Part shown: piece by piece, positions 45,843 through 55,862 of the stretch
Numbering within the stretch: the first letter of the stretch is position 1
Layout of the letters: each line of letters opens with the position of its first letter
Assembly: GCF_003999995.1 (NCBI RefSeq)
Contig: NZ_RJAD01000002.1
Coordinates: forward strand, 310,001-374,000
Direction: 5' to 3'
Origin: Microbacterium sulfonylureivorans
GTDB lineage: Bacteria > Actinomycetota > Actinomycetes > Actinomycetales > Microbacteriaceae
DNA: 64,000 nt
Program-made: the position numbers and the translations under genes
Notes under the pieces: model-generated
What the model saw: only the letters and a program-made list of their open reading frames with translations
Database searches by the model: none
Told to the model about the DNA's origin: nothing

Positions 45843-46535
45843 TCAGTCTTCCACGTCCTCCTCGATGAGACCTGCACGGGAGGGGTCCTGCTCGTGCCCG
45901 TGGTCGAGGTGCTTGCGCTCGGCGCGCTCGATGATCTTCTTCGTCACGAACACCAGCGCGAGGAACACCGCGATGATGCCGACGAAGATGTAGCCGGCGT
46001 AGTGCAGCTGGTCGGCGAGCTGCCGGTAGGTGCCGGCGGCCACGGCGGCGACCGAGATGTAGAGAGTCGCCCAGATGACGCAGGCGGGGATCGTCCAGGC
46101 GAGGAATCGCCGGTACGGGTAGCCGCTCATGCCGACTGTGAGCGGGACCAGCGAATGGAGCACGGGCAGGAAGCGCGAGATGAAGATGGCCGGCCCGCCT
46201 CGCCGCAGGAGGTAGCGCTCCGACCGCGCCCAGTTCTCGTCGCCGATCTTGCGCCCGAGCCAGGAGTGCTGGATCTTCGGGCCGAGGAAGCGTCCGAGCC
46301 AGAACCCGATGCTCTCGCCGATCACGGCGCCGACGACGACTGCGACGCCGAGCAGCACGCCTTCGAGCGGTGAGGCGACCGCGGTGGCCGCGACGATCAC
46401 GACGGTGTCGCCCGGCACGACGAGCCCGATGAGCACGCTCGTCTCGAGCATGATCGCGAAGCCGGCGAGCAGCGTCCGGACGATCGGATCGACGCTCTGG
46501 ACGGCGTCGAGCAGCCACGTCAGGAACTCGTTCAC
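45843..46535 (-). CDS. DedA family membrane protein
   Basis: 230 aa, about five membrane segments. FLGPKIQHSWLGRKIGDENWARSERYLLRRGGPAIFISRFLPVLHSLVPLTVGMSGYPYRRFL carries the conserved Gly/Arg/Pro core of DedA proteins, now known in other bacteria as lipid-linked-carrier or phospholipid flippases. The GTG start has TAGGCT 6 nt upstream. Co-transcribed with App1. Confidence 0.92.
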   Translation of the reverse strand: MNEFLTWLLDAVQSVDPIVRTLLAGFAIMLETSVLIGLVVPGDTVVIVAATAVASPLEGVLLGVAVVVGAVIGESIGFWLGRFLGPKIQHSWLGRKIGDENWARSERYLLRRGGPAIFISRFLPVLHSLVPLTVGMSGYPYRRFLAWTIPACVIWATLYISVAAVAAGTYRQLADQLHYAGYIFVGIIAVFLALVFVTKKIIERAERKHLDHGHEQDPSRAGLIEEDVED

Positions 46536-46571
46536 GCCCCGAGCCTAGAACGCGCGCCCGCCGTCTAGCCT
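46536..46571. promoter_or_regulatory. Divergent leaderless promoters of dedA and pabB genes
   Basis: Minus strand TAGGCT (46547-46542) before the GTG at 46535, and plus strand TAGCCT (46566-46571) before the ATG at 46578, each with exactly 6 nt between box and start codon. Only 42 bp separate the two starts. Confidence 0.65.
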
Positions 46572-46577
46572 GGGAAC

Positions 46578-47882
46578 ATGTCGGAGCCGCCCATCGCCGT
46601 CGAGCTGACGGGATGGGTGGATCCGGCATCCGCCTTCTCAGGACTGCACGCGGACGACGCACACGCCTTCTGGCTGGACGCCGGCCCCGACGCCGACCGC
46701 GGCTGGAGCTGGGTGGGTGCCGGGACCCCCGAGCCCGACGCCGGTTCGGTGCGCGCCCTCATCTGCGCCGCCGAGAGCAGGACCGCGTGGGAGGCCGGTC
46801 GGTTCCGCGGCGGGTGGGTCGGATGGCTCGGCTACGACGAAGCCGCGCAGCGCGCAGGGGCGCCGGCACGCCTCGACGCCCGGCTGCCGTCGGAGCAGTG
46901 GCTCCGTGTCGAGACCTTCCTGGCGTTCGACCATGCCGCGCGCCGCGCGTGGGCGATCGGTCCGGCGTCCGCCGCCGAGAAGCTCGCCCGCGCTGCGACC
47001 GCGCTCACCGCCGACTCCGTGCCGGTGCCGGATCCCGCATCGCCGACCGTGGCGCATCCGCGGCACACCGCCGAGGAGTACGCCGAACTCATCGAGCGCT
47101 GCCGCGGTTCGATCCGCGAGGGCGACGCCTACCAGCTGTGCCTCACGACGCGGTTCGAGGTCGAGGCATCCGTCGACCCGCTCGTGACCTACCGGCGCCT
47201 CCGTGGGGCGACGCCCGCACACCACGGCGGCTTCCTCCGCTCGGGCGACGTGGCGCTCGCGAGCGCCAGCCCCGAGCGGTTCCTCGAGGTGGATCGGGGG
47301 ATCGTGCGCACCCGGCCGATCAAGGGCACGCGCCCGCGCGGCTCCGATGCGGCGACCGACGCCGCACTGGCAGAGGAGCTGCGGACGAACGAGAAGGAGC
47401 GCGCGGAGAACGTCATGATCGTCGACCTCATGCGCAACGACCTCTCGCGCGTGTGCGACGCCGGCTCCGTCGGGGTGGACGGCCTGCTGGAGGTCGAGTC
47501 CTATCCGGCCGTGCACCAGCTGGTGAGCACCGTCTCCGGCACGCTCTCGGACGGAGTCACGGTCGGCGACCTCCTCGACGCCGCGTTCCCCGCCGGCAGC
47601 ATGACGGGGGCGCCGAAACTGTCCGCGATGACCATCCTGCACGAGCTGGAGAACGGGCCACGAGGCGTCTTCGCAGGGTGCTTCGGGTGGATCGGCGACG
47701 ACGGCGCGCTCGACCTGGCGATGGTGATCCGCTCGATCGTCGTGCACCCCGGCGGTGCGTACGTCGGCGCCGGCGGGGGGATCACGTGGCGATCGGATGC
47801 CGCCGCCGAGGTCGCCGAGGTGGGGATCAAGGCGCGCGGGCCTCTCGCGGCGCTCGGCGCATCGCTTCCGCCCGGCTGGTGA
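46578..47882 (+). CDS. pabB: Aminodeoxychorismate synthase component I
   Basis: 434 aa. Chorismate-binding fold: [53 protein letters not shown] and [10 protein letters not shown]. The Lys in PIKGT is the covalent nucleophile of PabB; anthranilate synthase has PIAGT there, so this makes 4-amino-4-deoxychorismate for folate. No glutamine amidotransferase or pabC is adjacent. It complements folC at 23.2 kb. Confidence 0.9.
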   Translation: MSEPPIAVELTGWVDPASAFSGLHADDAHAFWLDAGPDADRGWSWVGAGTPEPDAGSVRALICAAESRTAWEAGRFRGGWVGWLGYDEAAQRAGAPARLDARLPSEQWLRVETFLAFDHAARRAWAIGPASAAEKLARAATALTADSVPVPDPASPTVAHPRHTAEEYAELIERCRGSIREGDAYQLCLTTRFEVEASVDPLVTYRRLRGATPAHHGGFLRSGDVALASASPERFLEVDRGIVRTRPIKGTRPRGSDAATDAALAEELRTNEKERAENVMIVDLMRNDLSRVCDAGSVGVDGLLEVESYPAVHQLVSTVSGTLSDGVTVGDLLDAAFPAGSMTGAPKLSAMTILHELENGPRGVFAGCFGWIGDDGALDLAMVIRSIVVHPGGAYVGAGGGITWRSDAAAEVAEVGIKARGPLAALGASLPPGW

Positions 47883-47896
47883 GGGCGCGGGTCCGG

Positions 47897-47952
47897 TAAC
47901 CTGGAGTTTCGCGCTGCGCGCGCCCTCAGGCATCCTCCGATTGGTTCTCTCC
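47897..47952 (+). promoter_or_regulatory. leuS promoter and short leader
   Basis: TAACCT (47897-47902) gives a leader of about 45 nt without a clear ribosome binding site and without a T-box. A GCGCTGCGCGCGC repeat lies in it. Confidence 0.45.
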
Positions 47953-50544
47953 GTGTCACAGACCCTCCCGCCCGACACCGCTGTGCCCGCCGAAGGCGGG
48001 GGCTACGACGCCTATTCGATCCAGAGGAAGTGGCAGGCGCGCTGGGACGAGGCCGACCCGTTCCGCGCGGGCGGCGACGACGACACGCGACCGCGCAAGT
48101 ACGTGCTCGGCATGTTCCCGTACCCGTCCGGCGATCTGCACATGGGTCATGCCGAGAACTACGCGTACGTCGACGTCGTGGCGCGCTTCTGGCGTCATCG
48201 CGGCTACAACGTGCTGAACCCCATCGGCTGGGACTCGTTCGGGCTGCCGGCGGAGAACGCCGCCATCCAGCGAGGCGCCGATCCGCGCGAGTGGACGTAC
48301 GCGAACATCGAGCAGCACAAGAAGAGCTTCCGCGAGTACGGCTCGTCCTACGACTGGTCTCGCATCCTCCACACCAGCGATCCGGAGTACTACCGCTGGA
48401 ATCAGTGGCTGTTCCAGCGGCTGTTCGAGCGCGGCCTCGCCTATCGCAAGGAGAGCCCGGTCAACTGGTGCCCCAACGACCAGACCGTTCTCGCGAACGA
48501 GCAGGTCGTCGACGGGCACTGCGAGCGCTGCGGCGCCGAAGTGGTCAAGAAGAAGCTCACGCAGTGGTACTTCAAGATCACGGACTACGCCGACCGGCTG
48601 CTGGACGACCTGAACCAGCTCGAGGGCTTCTGGCCGCAGAAGGTCATCCGCATGCAGCGGAACTGGATCGGACGCTCGGTCGGAGCCGACATCGAGTTCG
48701 AGATCGAAGGCCGCGAGGATCGCGTGACGGTGTTCTCGACACGTCCCGACACGCTCCACGGCGCCACGTTCTTCGTCGTCGCGCCCGACAGCGATCTGGC
48801 GGCCGAGCTCGCCGCCGGCTCGTCGGCGGAGGTGCGCACCCGCTTCCAGGACTACCTGGAGCGCGTGCAGCGCGAGACCGACATCGAGCGTCAGAGCACC
48901 GATCGCCCCAAGACGGGCGTGTTCCTCGACCGCTGGGCGATCAACCCGATCAACGGCGAGCGCCTCCCGATCTGGGCCGCAGACTACGTGCTGGCCGACT
49001 ACGGCCACGGCGCGGTCATGGCCGTTCCGGCCCACGACCAGCGCGACCTCGACTTCGCACGCGCCTTCGATCTGCCGGTCAAGGTGGTCGTCGACACGAC
49101 CGCGCCCATCACCGGCGCGATCCCCGTGATCGAACTCGACGACGACGGCGTGCCGATCGATCCGGGCGCGGACGAGGCATCCCTCGCCGACCTCGACCCG
49201 GCCACGACCGGCGTCGCGCTCACCGGAGAGGGCCGCATGATCAACTCGGGCGCCCTCGACGGGCTGTCCAAGCGCAACGCCATCGCGCGGATCATCGAGC
49301 AGCTCGAAGCAGCCGGCGTCGGCCGAGCCGCGAAGTCCTACCGCCTGCGCGACTGGCTGATCTCGCGCCAGCGCTTCTGGGGCACGCCGATCCCGATGAT
49401 CCACACCGACGACGGGCGGATCGTTCCCGTGCCCGACGACCAGCTCCCGCTGCGGCTGCCCGACGTGCACGGCCTCGACCTCACGCCGAAGGGAACGTCG
49501 CCTCTGGGCGGCGCGGCCGAGTGGATGGCGACCGTCGATCCCGAGACGGGCGCGCCCGCGCACCGCGACCCCGACACGATGGACACATTCGTCGACAGCT
49601 CGTGGTACTTCCTGCGCTTCCTGGCGTCCTCCGATCCGACGCAGGCGTTCCCCACGCGCGAGGCCGACAAGTGGGCGCCGGTCGACTCGTACATCGGCGG
49701 CGTCGAACACGCGATCCTGCACCTGCTGTACGCGCGCTTCATCACGAAGGTCCTCTTCGACATGGGCCTGATCGAGTTCACCGAGCCGTTCACCAGCCTC
49801 ATCAACCAGGGCATGGTGCTGCTCGGCGGCTCGAAGATGTCCAAGAGCAAGGGCAATCTGGTCGAGTTCGCCTCGAGCATGGTCGACCCCGGCGCCGACG
49901 CGGTCCGCACGGCCATCGCGTTCGCCGGCCCGGTGGAGGACGACATCAACTGGGAGGATGTCTCGACGACGGGCGCCCAGAAGTTCCTCGCGCGCGCCTG
50001 GCGCGTCGCGAAGGACGTCGCGAGCGACCCCGACGTCATCTGGGCCGAGGGCGATCCCGCGCTACGGCGCGTGACCCATCGCCTGCTGGCGGATGCGCCC
50101 GGGCTCATCGAGCAGAACAAGTTCAATGTCGTCGTCGCACGCCTGATGGAGCTCGTCAACGCGAGCCGCAAGACGATCGACACGGGGGCGGGTCCTGCCG
50201 ATCCCGCCGTCCGCGAGGCATCCGAGGTCACCGCGATGGTCCTCGACCTCTTCGCGCCGCACACGGCCGAGGAGATGTGGGAGATCCTCGGATACGAGGG
50301 CTTCGTCGGCCTCGTTCCGTGGCGCAGCGCCGACCCGACCCTCCTCGTCGAGGAGACCGTCACCTCGGTCGTGCAGATCGACGGCAAGGTGCGTGCGACG
50401 CTCACCGTGCCATCGCGGATCGACGCCGCCGAGCTCGAGCGGCTCGCTCGCGCCGACGAGCGGGTCGTGCGGTCGCTGGCCGGACGTGAGATCACGCGAG
50501 CGGTGGTGCGTCCGCCGAAGGTCGTCAGCTTCAGCACCCACTGA
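47953..50544 (+). CDS. leuS: Leucine--tRNA ligase
   Basis: Class I synthetase charging tRNA-Leu, 863 aa. HMGH motif ([12 protein letters not shown]), Leu-specific [16 protein letters not shown], zinc-type [23 protein letters not shown], editing domain [27 protein letters not shown] and the C-terminal WRSADPTLL region. The GTG at 47953 follows a short unstructured leader; an in-frame TTG at 47941 is possible. Confidence 0.95.
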   Translation: MSQTLPPDTAVPAEGGGYDAYSIQRKWQARWDEADPFRAGGDDDTRPRKYVLGMFPYPSGDLHMGHAENYAYVDVVARFWRHRGYNVLNPIGWDSFGLPAENAAIQRGADPREWTYANIEQHKKSFREYGSSYDWSRILHTSDPEYYRWNQWLFQRLFERGLAYRKESPVNWCPNDQTVLANEQVVDGHCERCGAEVVKKKLTQWYFKITDYADRLLDDLNQLEGFWPQKVIRMQRNWIGRSVGADIEFEIEGREDRVTVFSTRPDTLHGATFFVVAPDSDLAAELAAGSSAEVRTRFQDYLERVQRETDIERQSTDRPKTGVFLDRWAINPINGERLPIWAADYVLADYGHGAVMAVPAHDQRDLDFARAFDLPVKVVVDTTAPITGAIPVIELDDDGVPIDPGADEASLADLDPATTGVALTGEGRMINSGALDGLSKRNAIARIIEQLEAAGVGRAAKSYRLRDWLISRQRFWGTPIPMIHTDDGRIVPVPDDQLPLRLPDVHGLDLTPKGTSPLGGAAEWMATVDPETGAPAHRDPDTMDTFVDSSWYFLRFLASSDPTQAFPTREADKWAPVDSYIGGVEHAILHLLYARFITKVLFDMGLIEFTEPFTSLINQGMVLLGGSKMSKSKGNLVEFASSMVDPGADAVRTAIAFAGPVEDDINWEDVSTTGAQKFLARAWRVAKDVASDPDVIWAEGDPALRRVTHRLLADAPGLIEQNKFNVVVARLMELVNASRKTIDTGAGPADPAVREASEVTAMVLDLFAPHTAEEMWEILGYEGFVGLVPWRSADPTLLVEETVTSVVQIDGKVRATLTVPSRIDAAELERLARADERVVRSLAGREITRAVVRPPKVVSFSTH

Positions 50545-50550
50545 GCGCGC

Positions 50551-50574
50551 GCCGGCTCCTCCACGGGAGCCGGC
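50551..50574 (+). terminator. Hairpin after leuS
   Basis: GCCGGCTCC (50551-50559) pairs with GGAGCCGGC (50566-50574), 9-bp stem, 6-nt loop. Confidence 0.75.
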
Positions 50575-50631
50575 CGCGGCCCACGCTCCACAGGGGCATC
50601 CGTGGACCGGATCGGTCCGTTCGGGCGCTCC

Positions 50632-50643
50632 TAACGTGGGTGC
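50632..50643 (+). promoter_or_regulatory. Leaderless promoter of comEA
   Basis: TAACGT (50632-50637), 6 nt, then GTG at 50644. Confidence 0.6.
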
Positions 50644-51243
50644 GTGACAGACGACGGCGACCCCGAGCGCGTCGCGCCTCGCCGCCGCCTCGGGCTGGGC
50701 GCCGCGGTCGTGCTGGTGATCGTCGCCCTCGCCGTGACCGTCGGCATCGGCATCCTCCGCGGCGCTTCGACGCCGATCGAGCAGGTGGGGATCGACGGAG
50801 CCGACGAGACGGATGCCGCGACCCCGGCCGTGCTGTTCGTGCACGTGTCAGGGGCGGTGGCGGCGCCCGGGCTGTATGTGCTCGATGACGGCGCCCGGGT
50901 CGTCGACGCCGTTGCTGCCGCGGGCGGCTTCGCAACGGACGCCGACGAGGCCGCGGTGAACCTCGCCCGGCCGCTCGGCGACGGCGAGCAGCTGTATGTG
51001 GCCGTGGCGGGCGAAGCCGGTGCCGCCACGGCTGCGGCGCAGGCGACCGATGGCCGCGTCGACCTCAACACCGCTGATCTGGCGGCGCTCGACACGCTTC
51101 CCCGGATCGGCCCGGCGATGGCCCAGCGCATCATCGACTGGCGTGATGAGAACGGCCGGTTCACCGCCGTCGAGGATCTGCTCGCGGTGCCGGGCATCGG
51201 CGACAAGATGCTCGATGCGCTTCGCGACCTCGTGAAGGTGTGA
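50644..51243 (+). CDS. comEA: ComEA family DNA-binding protein
   Basis: 199 aa. One N-terminal membrane helix (about 16-40), an SLBB domain (FVHVSGAVAAPGLYVLDDGARVVDAVAAAGG) and a helix-hairpin-helix pair (VDLNTADLAALDTLPRIGPAMAQRIIDWRDENGRF...LLAVPGIGDKMLDALRDLV). In competent bacteria ComEA catches double-stranded DNA outside the membrane and hands it to ComEC, encoded next. A pilus system is not in the window. Confidence 0.92.
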   Translation: MTDDGDPERVAPRRRLGLGAAVVLVIVALAVTVGIGILRGASTPIEQVGIDGADETDAATPAVLFVHVSGAVAAPGLYVLDDGARVVDAVAAAGGFATDADEAAVNLARPLGDGEQLYVAVAGEAGAATAAAQATDGRVDLNTADLAALDTLPRIGPAMAQRIIDWRDENGRFTAVEDLLAVPGIGDKMLDALRDLVKV

Positions 51244-51246
51244 GCC

Positions 51247-53583
51247 GTGCCGCTCGCGCAGACGCTGCGCCTCGCGCCTGTCGCGGCGCTCGCGTGGGCA
51301 GCGGCGATCGTGGCGATCTTCATGCCGGAGGCCGCGGCCCCGGTCGCCCTGGTGTGCTGGGCAGGCGCGGTCGGAGCCCTGCTGTGGGGTGCGGGCGCGC
51401 GGAGATCCGCGCGACGCGGACGCCGATTCGTCCTCGGCATCGCGGCATTCGCGCTCGCGGTGGCGGCGGCTGCGGCGTCCCACGCGGCCCTCGCGCAGCC
51501 TGCGCGCGATGCCGTCGGGCGTCTCGGCCTGTCGGGCGGACGCGCCGTCACCGTCGAGGCGACGGTCGTCGGGAAGGTGGAGCGACGAGCGGACGGAGCG
51601 CTGGCGTTCGACGCGATCGCGACGCGCATAGACGTGGGCGAGGCGTCGCACCGTGTGCGGGTCGAGATCGTGGTGCGCACCCAACCCGCCGATGTGCATC
51701 CGCTCGGGGCGCTCGATGTCGGCGCCGTGGTGGAGGTTCGGGGAACGGCCGCACCGTCGCGACCGGGCGAGCGTGCGCTGCTGCTCGTCCGCGGCTCCCG
51801 CGGAGTGGACGTCCTCCGTCCGGCCGCCGGCTTCGCGGAGTCGACGGCGGCTCTTCGGCGGGGGCTCGTCGCGTCCGCCGAAGGACTCCCTGGCGACGGC
51901 GCCGGGCTCGTCCCGGGGCTCGCCGTGGGCGACACGTCCGCCGTGTCGCCTGAACTCGACGCCGCGATGAAGGAGTCCTCGCTCTCGCACCTCACCGCGG
52001 TGTCGGGAGCGAATTGCGCTCTGGTCGTGGGGATCGCGTTCCTCGCCGCCGCGGCGGCCGGCGCACCTCGCGGCGTGCGCGTCCTTGTGGGCGTCGCGGC
52101 GCTCGGCGGCTTCGTGCTGCTGGTGACGCCGGAACCGAGCGTCGTCCGCGCCGGCGTGATGGCGGCGATCGCGATGCTGGGCGTTCTGCTGGGACGCCCC
52201 GGCGCCGGTGTCTCCATCCTTTCGCTGGCCGTGGCGGTGCTGCTCGTCGCAGACCCGTGGCTCGCCGGCTCGCTCGGCTTCGCGCTCTCGGCCGCCGCGA
52301 CCGCGTCGCTCCTGCTCTTCGCGCGCCCACTCGCGCGCGGGCTCGAGCGGTTCCTTCCGAGGACGCTCGCGCTGGCGCTCGCCGTGCCCTTGGCGGCGCA
52401 GCTCGCCTGTGGTCCGCTGCTCGTCCTGATCGCCCCGCAGGTGCCGGTCTACGGCGTGCTGGCGAACCTGCTCGCCGCGCCCGCGGCACCGATCGCGACC
52501 GTCGTCGGCCTGGCGGCCTGCCTCGCTGCGCCGATCCCGTGGCTGCAGAGCGGCCTGACCGCGCTGGCGTGGGCACCGGCCGCGTGGATCGCCGCGACGG
52601 CGACCACGATCAGCGCACTTCCCGGCGATCTCGTTCGCTGGCTCGAAGGATGGCCGGGCGCGGTCAGCCTCGGCGTTCTCGGCGGCGCACTGGGCGTCCT
52701 CATCGCGCTCCGACGGAGGACGCGTCGCGCACGTCTGGCTGTGGTGGTGTCGGCCGCGCTCGTCGCGATCGTCGTCGGTGTGATCGCCGGCGGCGGGCTG
52801 CTCGGGTCGGTCGCCGGGCGGTGGGCGCTCCCGTCGCAGTGGAGCGTGCTCGCGTGCGACGTGGGCCAAGGGGACGCCGTACTGCTGCGGGCGGGCGACG
52901 CGGTGGCCCTCGTCGACACCGGACCGGAGCCCGAGCCGTTGGCGGACTGCCTCGATCGCGTCGGCGTCGGACGGATCGATCTGCTCGTCCTGACCCACTT
53001 CGATCTCGACCACATCGGCGGAGTGTCGACCGTGGTCGGACGTGTGGGTACGGTCCTCCACGGCCCCGCCGACGCCGACGGCGCGCGGATCCTCGACGCG
53101 CTGCGGTCTGGCGGCGCGGAGCTCGTCGACGTGCACGCGGGGCTGTCGGGTGACCTGGGGCCGGCGCGGTGGCGCGTCGTGTGGCCCCCGCCGACCTCGC
53201 TCGCGTTCGAGGAAGGCAACGACGCAAGCGTCGTACTCGACGTCCGCGGCGGCGGCATTCCGCCGACCCTCCTCCTGGGCGACCTGTCCGCGTCGCCGCA
53301 GTCCGCGCTCGGGGCGTCCGGTGCGCTCGATCCGCCGTACGCGGTCGTCAAGGTCGCGCACCACGGCAGTGCGGACCAGGACGCCGGGCTGTACCGGCTC
53401 GTCCGGCCCGCGGTGGCGCTCGTCACCGTCGGCGCCGGCAATGACTACGGACATCCGAGGCGCGAGATCCTCGAGGTGCTGACCGGGCTCGGCGCGCGCG
53501 TGGCACGGACGGACACCGGGGGAATCGTCGCGCTGTGGGGGACGGGCGACAGCGTCGCGATCTGGCGGGAGCGGGGCGGGTGA
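51247..53583 (+). CDS. comEC: ComEC/Rec2 DNA-uptake channel
   Basis: 778 aa. Membrane start, an OB-like DUF4131 part (about 90-200), the Competence domain with many membrane segments (SHLTAVSGANCALVVGIAFLAAAAA is the signature) and a C-terminal metallo-beta-lactamase domain (LTHFDLDHIGG, VKVAHHGS). Full length, no disruption, so a functional channel for single-stranded DNA import is possible. GTG start 3 nt after comEA; a Microbacterium-type host is not generally known to be competent. Confidence 0.93.
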   Translation: MPLAQTLRLAPVAALAWAAAIVAIFMPEAAAPVALVCWAGAVGALLWGAGARRSARRGRRFVLGIAAFALAVAAAAASHAALAQPARDAVGRLGLSGGRAVTVEATVVGKVERRADGALAFDAIATRIDVGEASHRVRVEIVVRTQPADVHPLGALDVGAVVEVRGTAAPSRPGERALLLVRGSRGVDVLRPAAGFAESTAALRRGLVASAEGLPGDGAGLVPGLAVGDTSAVSPELDAAMKESSLSHLTAVSGANCALVVGIAFLAAAAAGAPRGVRVLVGVAALGGFVLLVTPEPSVVRAGVMAAIAMLGVLLGRPGAGVSILSLAVAVLLVADPWLAGSLGFALSAAATASLLLFARPLARGLERFLPRTLALALAVPLAAQLACGPLLVLIAPQVPVYGVLANLLAAPAAPIATVVGLAACLAAPIPWLQSGLTALAWAPAAWIAATATTISALPGDLVRWLEGWPGAVSLGVLGGALGVLIALRRRTRRARLAVVVSAALVAIVVGVIAGGGLLGSVAGRWALPSQWSVLACDVGQGDAVLLRAGDAVALVDTGPEPEPLADCLDRVGVGRIDLLVLTHFDLDHIGGVSTVVGRVGTVLHGPADADGARILDALRSGGAELVDVHAGLSGDLGPARWRVVWPPPTSLAFEEGNDASVVLDVRGGGIPPTLLLGDLSASPQSALGASGALDPPYAVVKVAHHGSADQDAGLYRLVRPAVALVTVGAGNDYGHPRREILEVLTGLGARVARTDTGGIVALWGTGDSVAIWRERGG

Positions 53584-53598
53584 GTCGGGGGGCCTCGC

Positions 53599-53610
53599 TA
53601 GGCTGGACAC
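53599..53610 (+). promoter_or_regulatory. Leaderless promoter of holA
   Basis: TAGGCT (53599-53604), 6 nt, then ATG at 53611. Confidence 0.65.
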
Positions 53611-54648
53611 ATGGCAACGACCGCGCGACGCGCCCCCTCGAAGGCTGCGCGCAGCGCGATCCCGCAGCTGTCGTGGCGGGCCCCGCAGCCGGCGCCGATC
53701 GTCCTGGTGTCAGGCCCCGAAGACGTGTGCGCAGAGCGGGCGATCGCCGGTGTCCGCGACTATCTCCGCGCTGAGGACGCCAGCCTCGAGGTCTCCGACC
53801 TCCGGGCCGACGACTACGCGCCCGGGTCGCTCCTGGCTCTCACCTCGCCCTCGCTCTTCGGAGAGCCACGGCTGGTGCGCGTGACCGGGGTCGAGAAGTG
53901 CTCCGACGCGTTCCTGTCCGAGGCGGTCTCCTACCTCGTCGCGCCGCAGGACGGCGCGACTGTGGTCCTCCGGCACACCGGGGCGACCGTCCGCGGCAAG
54001 AAGCTCCTCGACGCCGTCCGCGCGGGGGAGGGCAAGGGCGTCGAGATCCCCTGCCCGGCGATCAAGCGCGACTCCGATCGCTACGACTTCGCCGCGGGCG
54101 AGTTCCAGTCCGCCAAGAAGCGCATCGCACCGCCCGCGCTGCGCGCGCTGGTGTCTGCCTTCGCCGACGATCTCACCGAGCTGGCGGCGGCATGCCAGCA
54201 GCTGATCGCCGATGTTCCGGGCGACGTCACCGAGCAGGTCGTCGAGCGCTACTACGGAGGTCGCGTCGAGACCTCCGCCTTCGCCGTCGCCGACACGGCC
54301 ATCGCCGGGCGCTACGGCGATGCGCTCATCTCGCTGCGGCACGCGCTGGCGTCCGGGGCCGACCCCGTGCCCCTCGTCGCCGCGATCGCCCTCAAGCTGC
54401 GCACGATGGCCCGGGTAGCGGGCAGTCGCGAGCCCGCAGCCGCTCTCGCCGGGCGCCTCGGTCTGAAGGACTGGCAGGTCGACCGGGCCCGTCGCGACCT
54501 CACCGGGTGGAACGAGACGTCGCTGGGCATGGCGATCCAGGCGGCCGCGCGGGCGGATGCCGAGGTCAAGGGCGGCTCGCGCGATGCGGTGTTCGCGCTC
54601 GAGCGCCTCATCACCGTCATCGCCACCCGTGCCCCCTACGGGGACTGA
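53611..54648 (+). CDS. holA: DNA polymerase III subunit delta
   Basis: 345 aa. Clamp-loader wrench subunit that opens the beta clamp. Recognised by IVLVSGPEDVCAERAIAGVRDYL, SPSLFGEPRLVRVTG and AFAVADTAIAGRYGDALISLRHALASGADPVPLVAAIALKLRTMARV. It has no Walker motif, as expected. comEC-holA-rpsT is a classic conserved order in Actinobacteria and Firmicutes. A 15-bp terminator follows. Confidence 0.9.
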   Translation: MATTARRAPSKAARSAIPQLSWRAPQPAPIVLVSGPEDVCAERAIAGVRDYLRAEDASLEVSDLRADDYAPGSLLALTSPSLFGEPRLVRVTGVEKCSDAFLSEAVSYLVAPQDGATVVLRHTGATVRGKKLLDAVRAGEGKGVEIPCPAIKRDSDRYDFAAGEFQSAKKRIAPPALRALVSAFADDLTELAAACQQLIADVPGDVTEQVVERYYGGRVETSAFAVADTAIAGRYGDALISLRHALASGADPVPLVAAIALKLRTMARVAGSREPAAALAGRLGLKDWQVDRARRDLTGWNETSLGMAIQAAARADAEVKGGSRDAVFALERLITVIATRAPYGD

Positions 54649-54669
54649 TCCGCAACGCGTCCCTCAACG

Positions 54670-54703
54670 CCGAAGGCCCGCCCCGTGAGGGGCGGGCCTT
54701 CGG
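54670..54703. terminator. Bidirectional terminator between holA and rpsT
   Basis: CCGAAGGCCCGCCCC (54670-54684) pairs perfectly with 54689-54703 around GTGA. 15-bp stem for two convergent genes. Confidence 0.9.
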
Positions 54704-54722
54704 ACGTAATCCGAGGTTCGGA

Positions 54723-54983
54723 TCAGAGTGCAGCAACCTGCTTCGCGATCGACGACTTGCGGTTCGCGGCCTGGTTCTCGTGGATGACGCCCTTGCTCAC
54801 GGCCTTGTCGAGCTTCTTGGTCGCCTTCTGCAGAGCCTTCTCGGCGGCGGCCTTGTCGCCGGCGGCGATGGCCTCGCGGGTGCGACGCACCTCGGTCTTC
54901 AGCTCGCTCTTGACGGCCTTGTTGCGCTCGTGCGCCTTCTCGTTGGTCTTGTTGCGCTTGATCTGCGACTTGATGTTCGCCAC
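54723..54983 (-). CDS. rpsT: 30S ribosomal protein S20
   Basis: 86 aa, helical 16S-binding protein: [29 protein letters not shown]. The GTG at 54983 gives the conserved (M)ANIKSQ start; the longer open frame upstream is the leader. The GAAAGACG before it is a weak ribosome binding site. Confidence 0.97.
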   Translation of the reverse strand: MANIKSQIKRNKTNEKAHERNKAVKSELKTEVRRTREAIAAGDKAAAEKALQKATKKLDKAVSKGVIHENQAANRKSSIAKQVAAL

Positions 54984-55094
54984 GTGTCGACGTCTTTCGT
55001 TCGGAGTGAAATGGAGAGTGCCGGTCGGCAGAAGAGGGCTGCGTCTCGGCGGTCGTGAGGGGGTCACCCACACGCAAGCCAATCACCGAGTCTA
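54984..55094 (-). promoter_or_regulatory. rpsT promoter and leader
   Basis: Minus strand TAGACT (55094-55089) is the -10, leader of about 98 nt. The TAG of the box is the stop codon of the upstream hydrolase gene. S20 translation is autoregulated in E. coli; a leader this long would allow it. Confidence 0.55.
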
Positions 55095-55814
55095 CCAGGT
55101 CTGATCGAGCGTCGTGATCGCCAGGTGCAGGAGCGCGTTGAAGACCTCGGGTCGCATCACGGTGACGTGGTGGGTCGTGCGCGGGACGACGACGAGCTCG
55201 GCGTGCGGCGCGATCTGCGTGAACAGCCGCTCGTTCACGCGGAGCTGGTCGTATTGGCCGTTGATGAACCACAGCGGCACCTCGATCCGACCGAGGGCGG
55301 AGAGCAGATCGAGCACCGACAGGCTGCGCAGCGCGACGTGCTGCGCATCCAAGGCGTAGCCGCCGGCGCCGAAGTCCTGCCGCGTCTCGTCCGGCAGGAT
55401 CCGGTCGAGCATCCTGTCCGTCAGCCACATCCCCCGGTCGGGGAGCGCGTCGAACCGCCGGGTGAGGAATCGGTAGGACGCGAGTCCGACGCCGCGCGGG
55501 ATCGAAGTGCATGAGGCGGCGATGAAGCCGGCGACGGGCGGAGGATCCTCCTGTCCGACGTACTCGATGCACAGGAGGCCGCCCATCGAGTGTCCGGAGA
55601 GCAGCACAGGACCGCGGGTCGCGGCATCCCGCACCGCATCGTCGATGGTGGCGAAGGCGCCCTCGAGCGTGAACTCCTCGGTCATTCGCGACCCGTGCCC
55701 CGGCAGATCGACCGCGACGACGGGGTTGCCCCGCTCCGTCAGATACTCGACCTGGGAGCGCCACATGGTCGCGGACGTCCGGATGCCGTGCACGAGGACC
55801 ACTTGCACGACCAT
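55092..55814 (-). CDS. Alpha/beta hydrolase
   Basis: 240 aa. VLVHGIRTSATMW oxyanion loop, nucleophile elbow SGHSMGG, Asp in GQYDQLR and His in THHVTVMRPE complete the Ser-Asp-His triad. Short lid, no signal peptide. Esterase or lipase-like, with no substrate evidence. Divergent from the aminotransferase gene (48 bp between starts). Confidence 0.88.
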   Translation of the reverse strand: MVVQVVLVHGIRTSATMWRSQVEYLTERGNPVVAVDLPGHGSRMTEEFTLEGAFATIDDAVRDAATRGPVLLSGHSMGGLLCIEYVGQEDPPPVAGFIAASCTSIPRGVGLASYRFLTRRFDALPDRGMWLTDRMLDRILPDETRQDFGAGGYALDAQHVALRSLSVLDLLSALGRIEVPLWFINGQYDQLRVNERLFTQIAPHAELVVVPRTTHHVTVMRPEVFNALLHLAITTLDQTW

Positions 55815-55862
55815 CGCCCCAGGCTAGCCAACTCGCCGCGAACCGGCTCTAGCATGGCGACC
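55815..55862. promoter_or_regulatory. Divergent leaderless promoters, hydrolase and aminotransferase
   Basis: Minus strand TAGCCT (55826-55821) 6 nt before the ATG at 55814; plus strand TAGCAT (55850-55855) 7 nt before the ATG at 55863. Confidence 0.6.
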
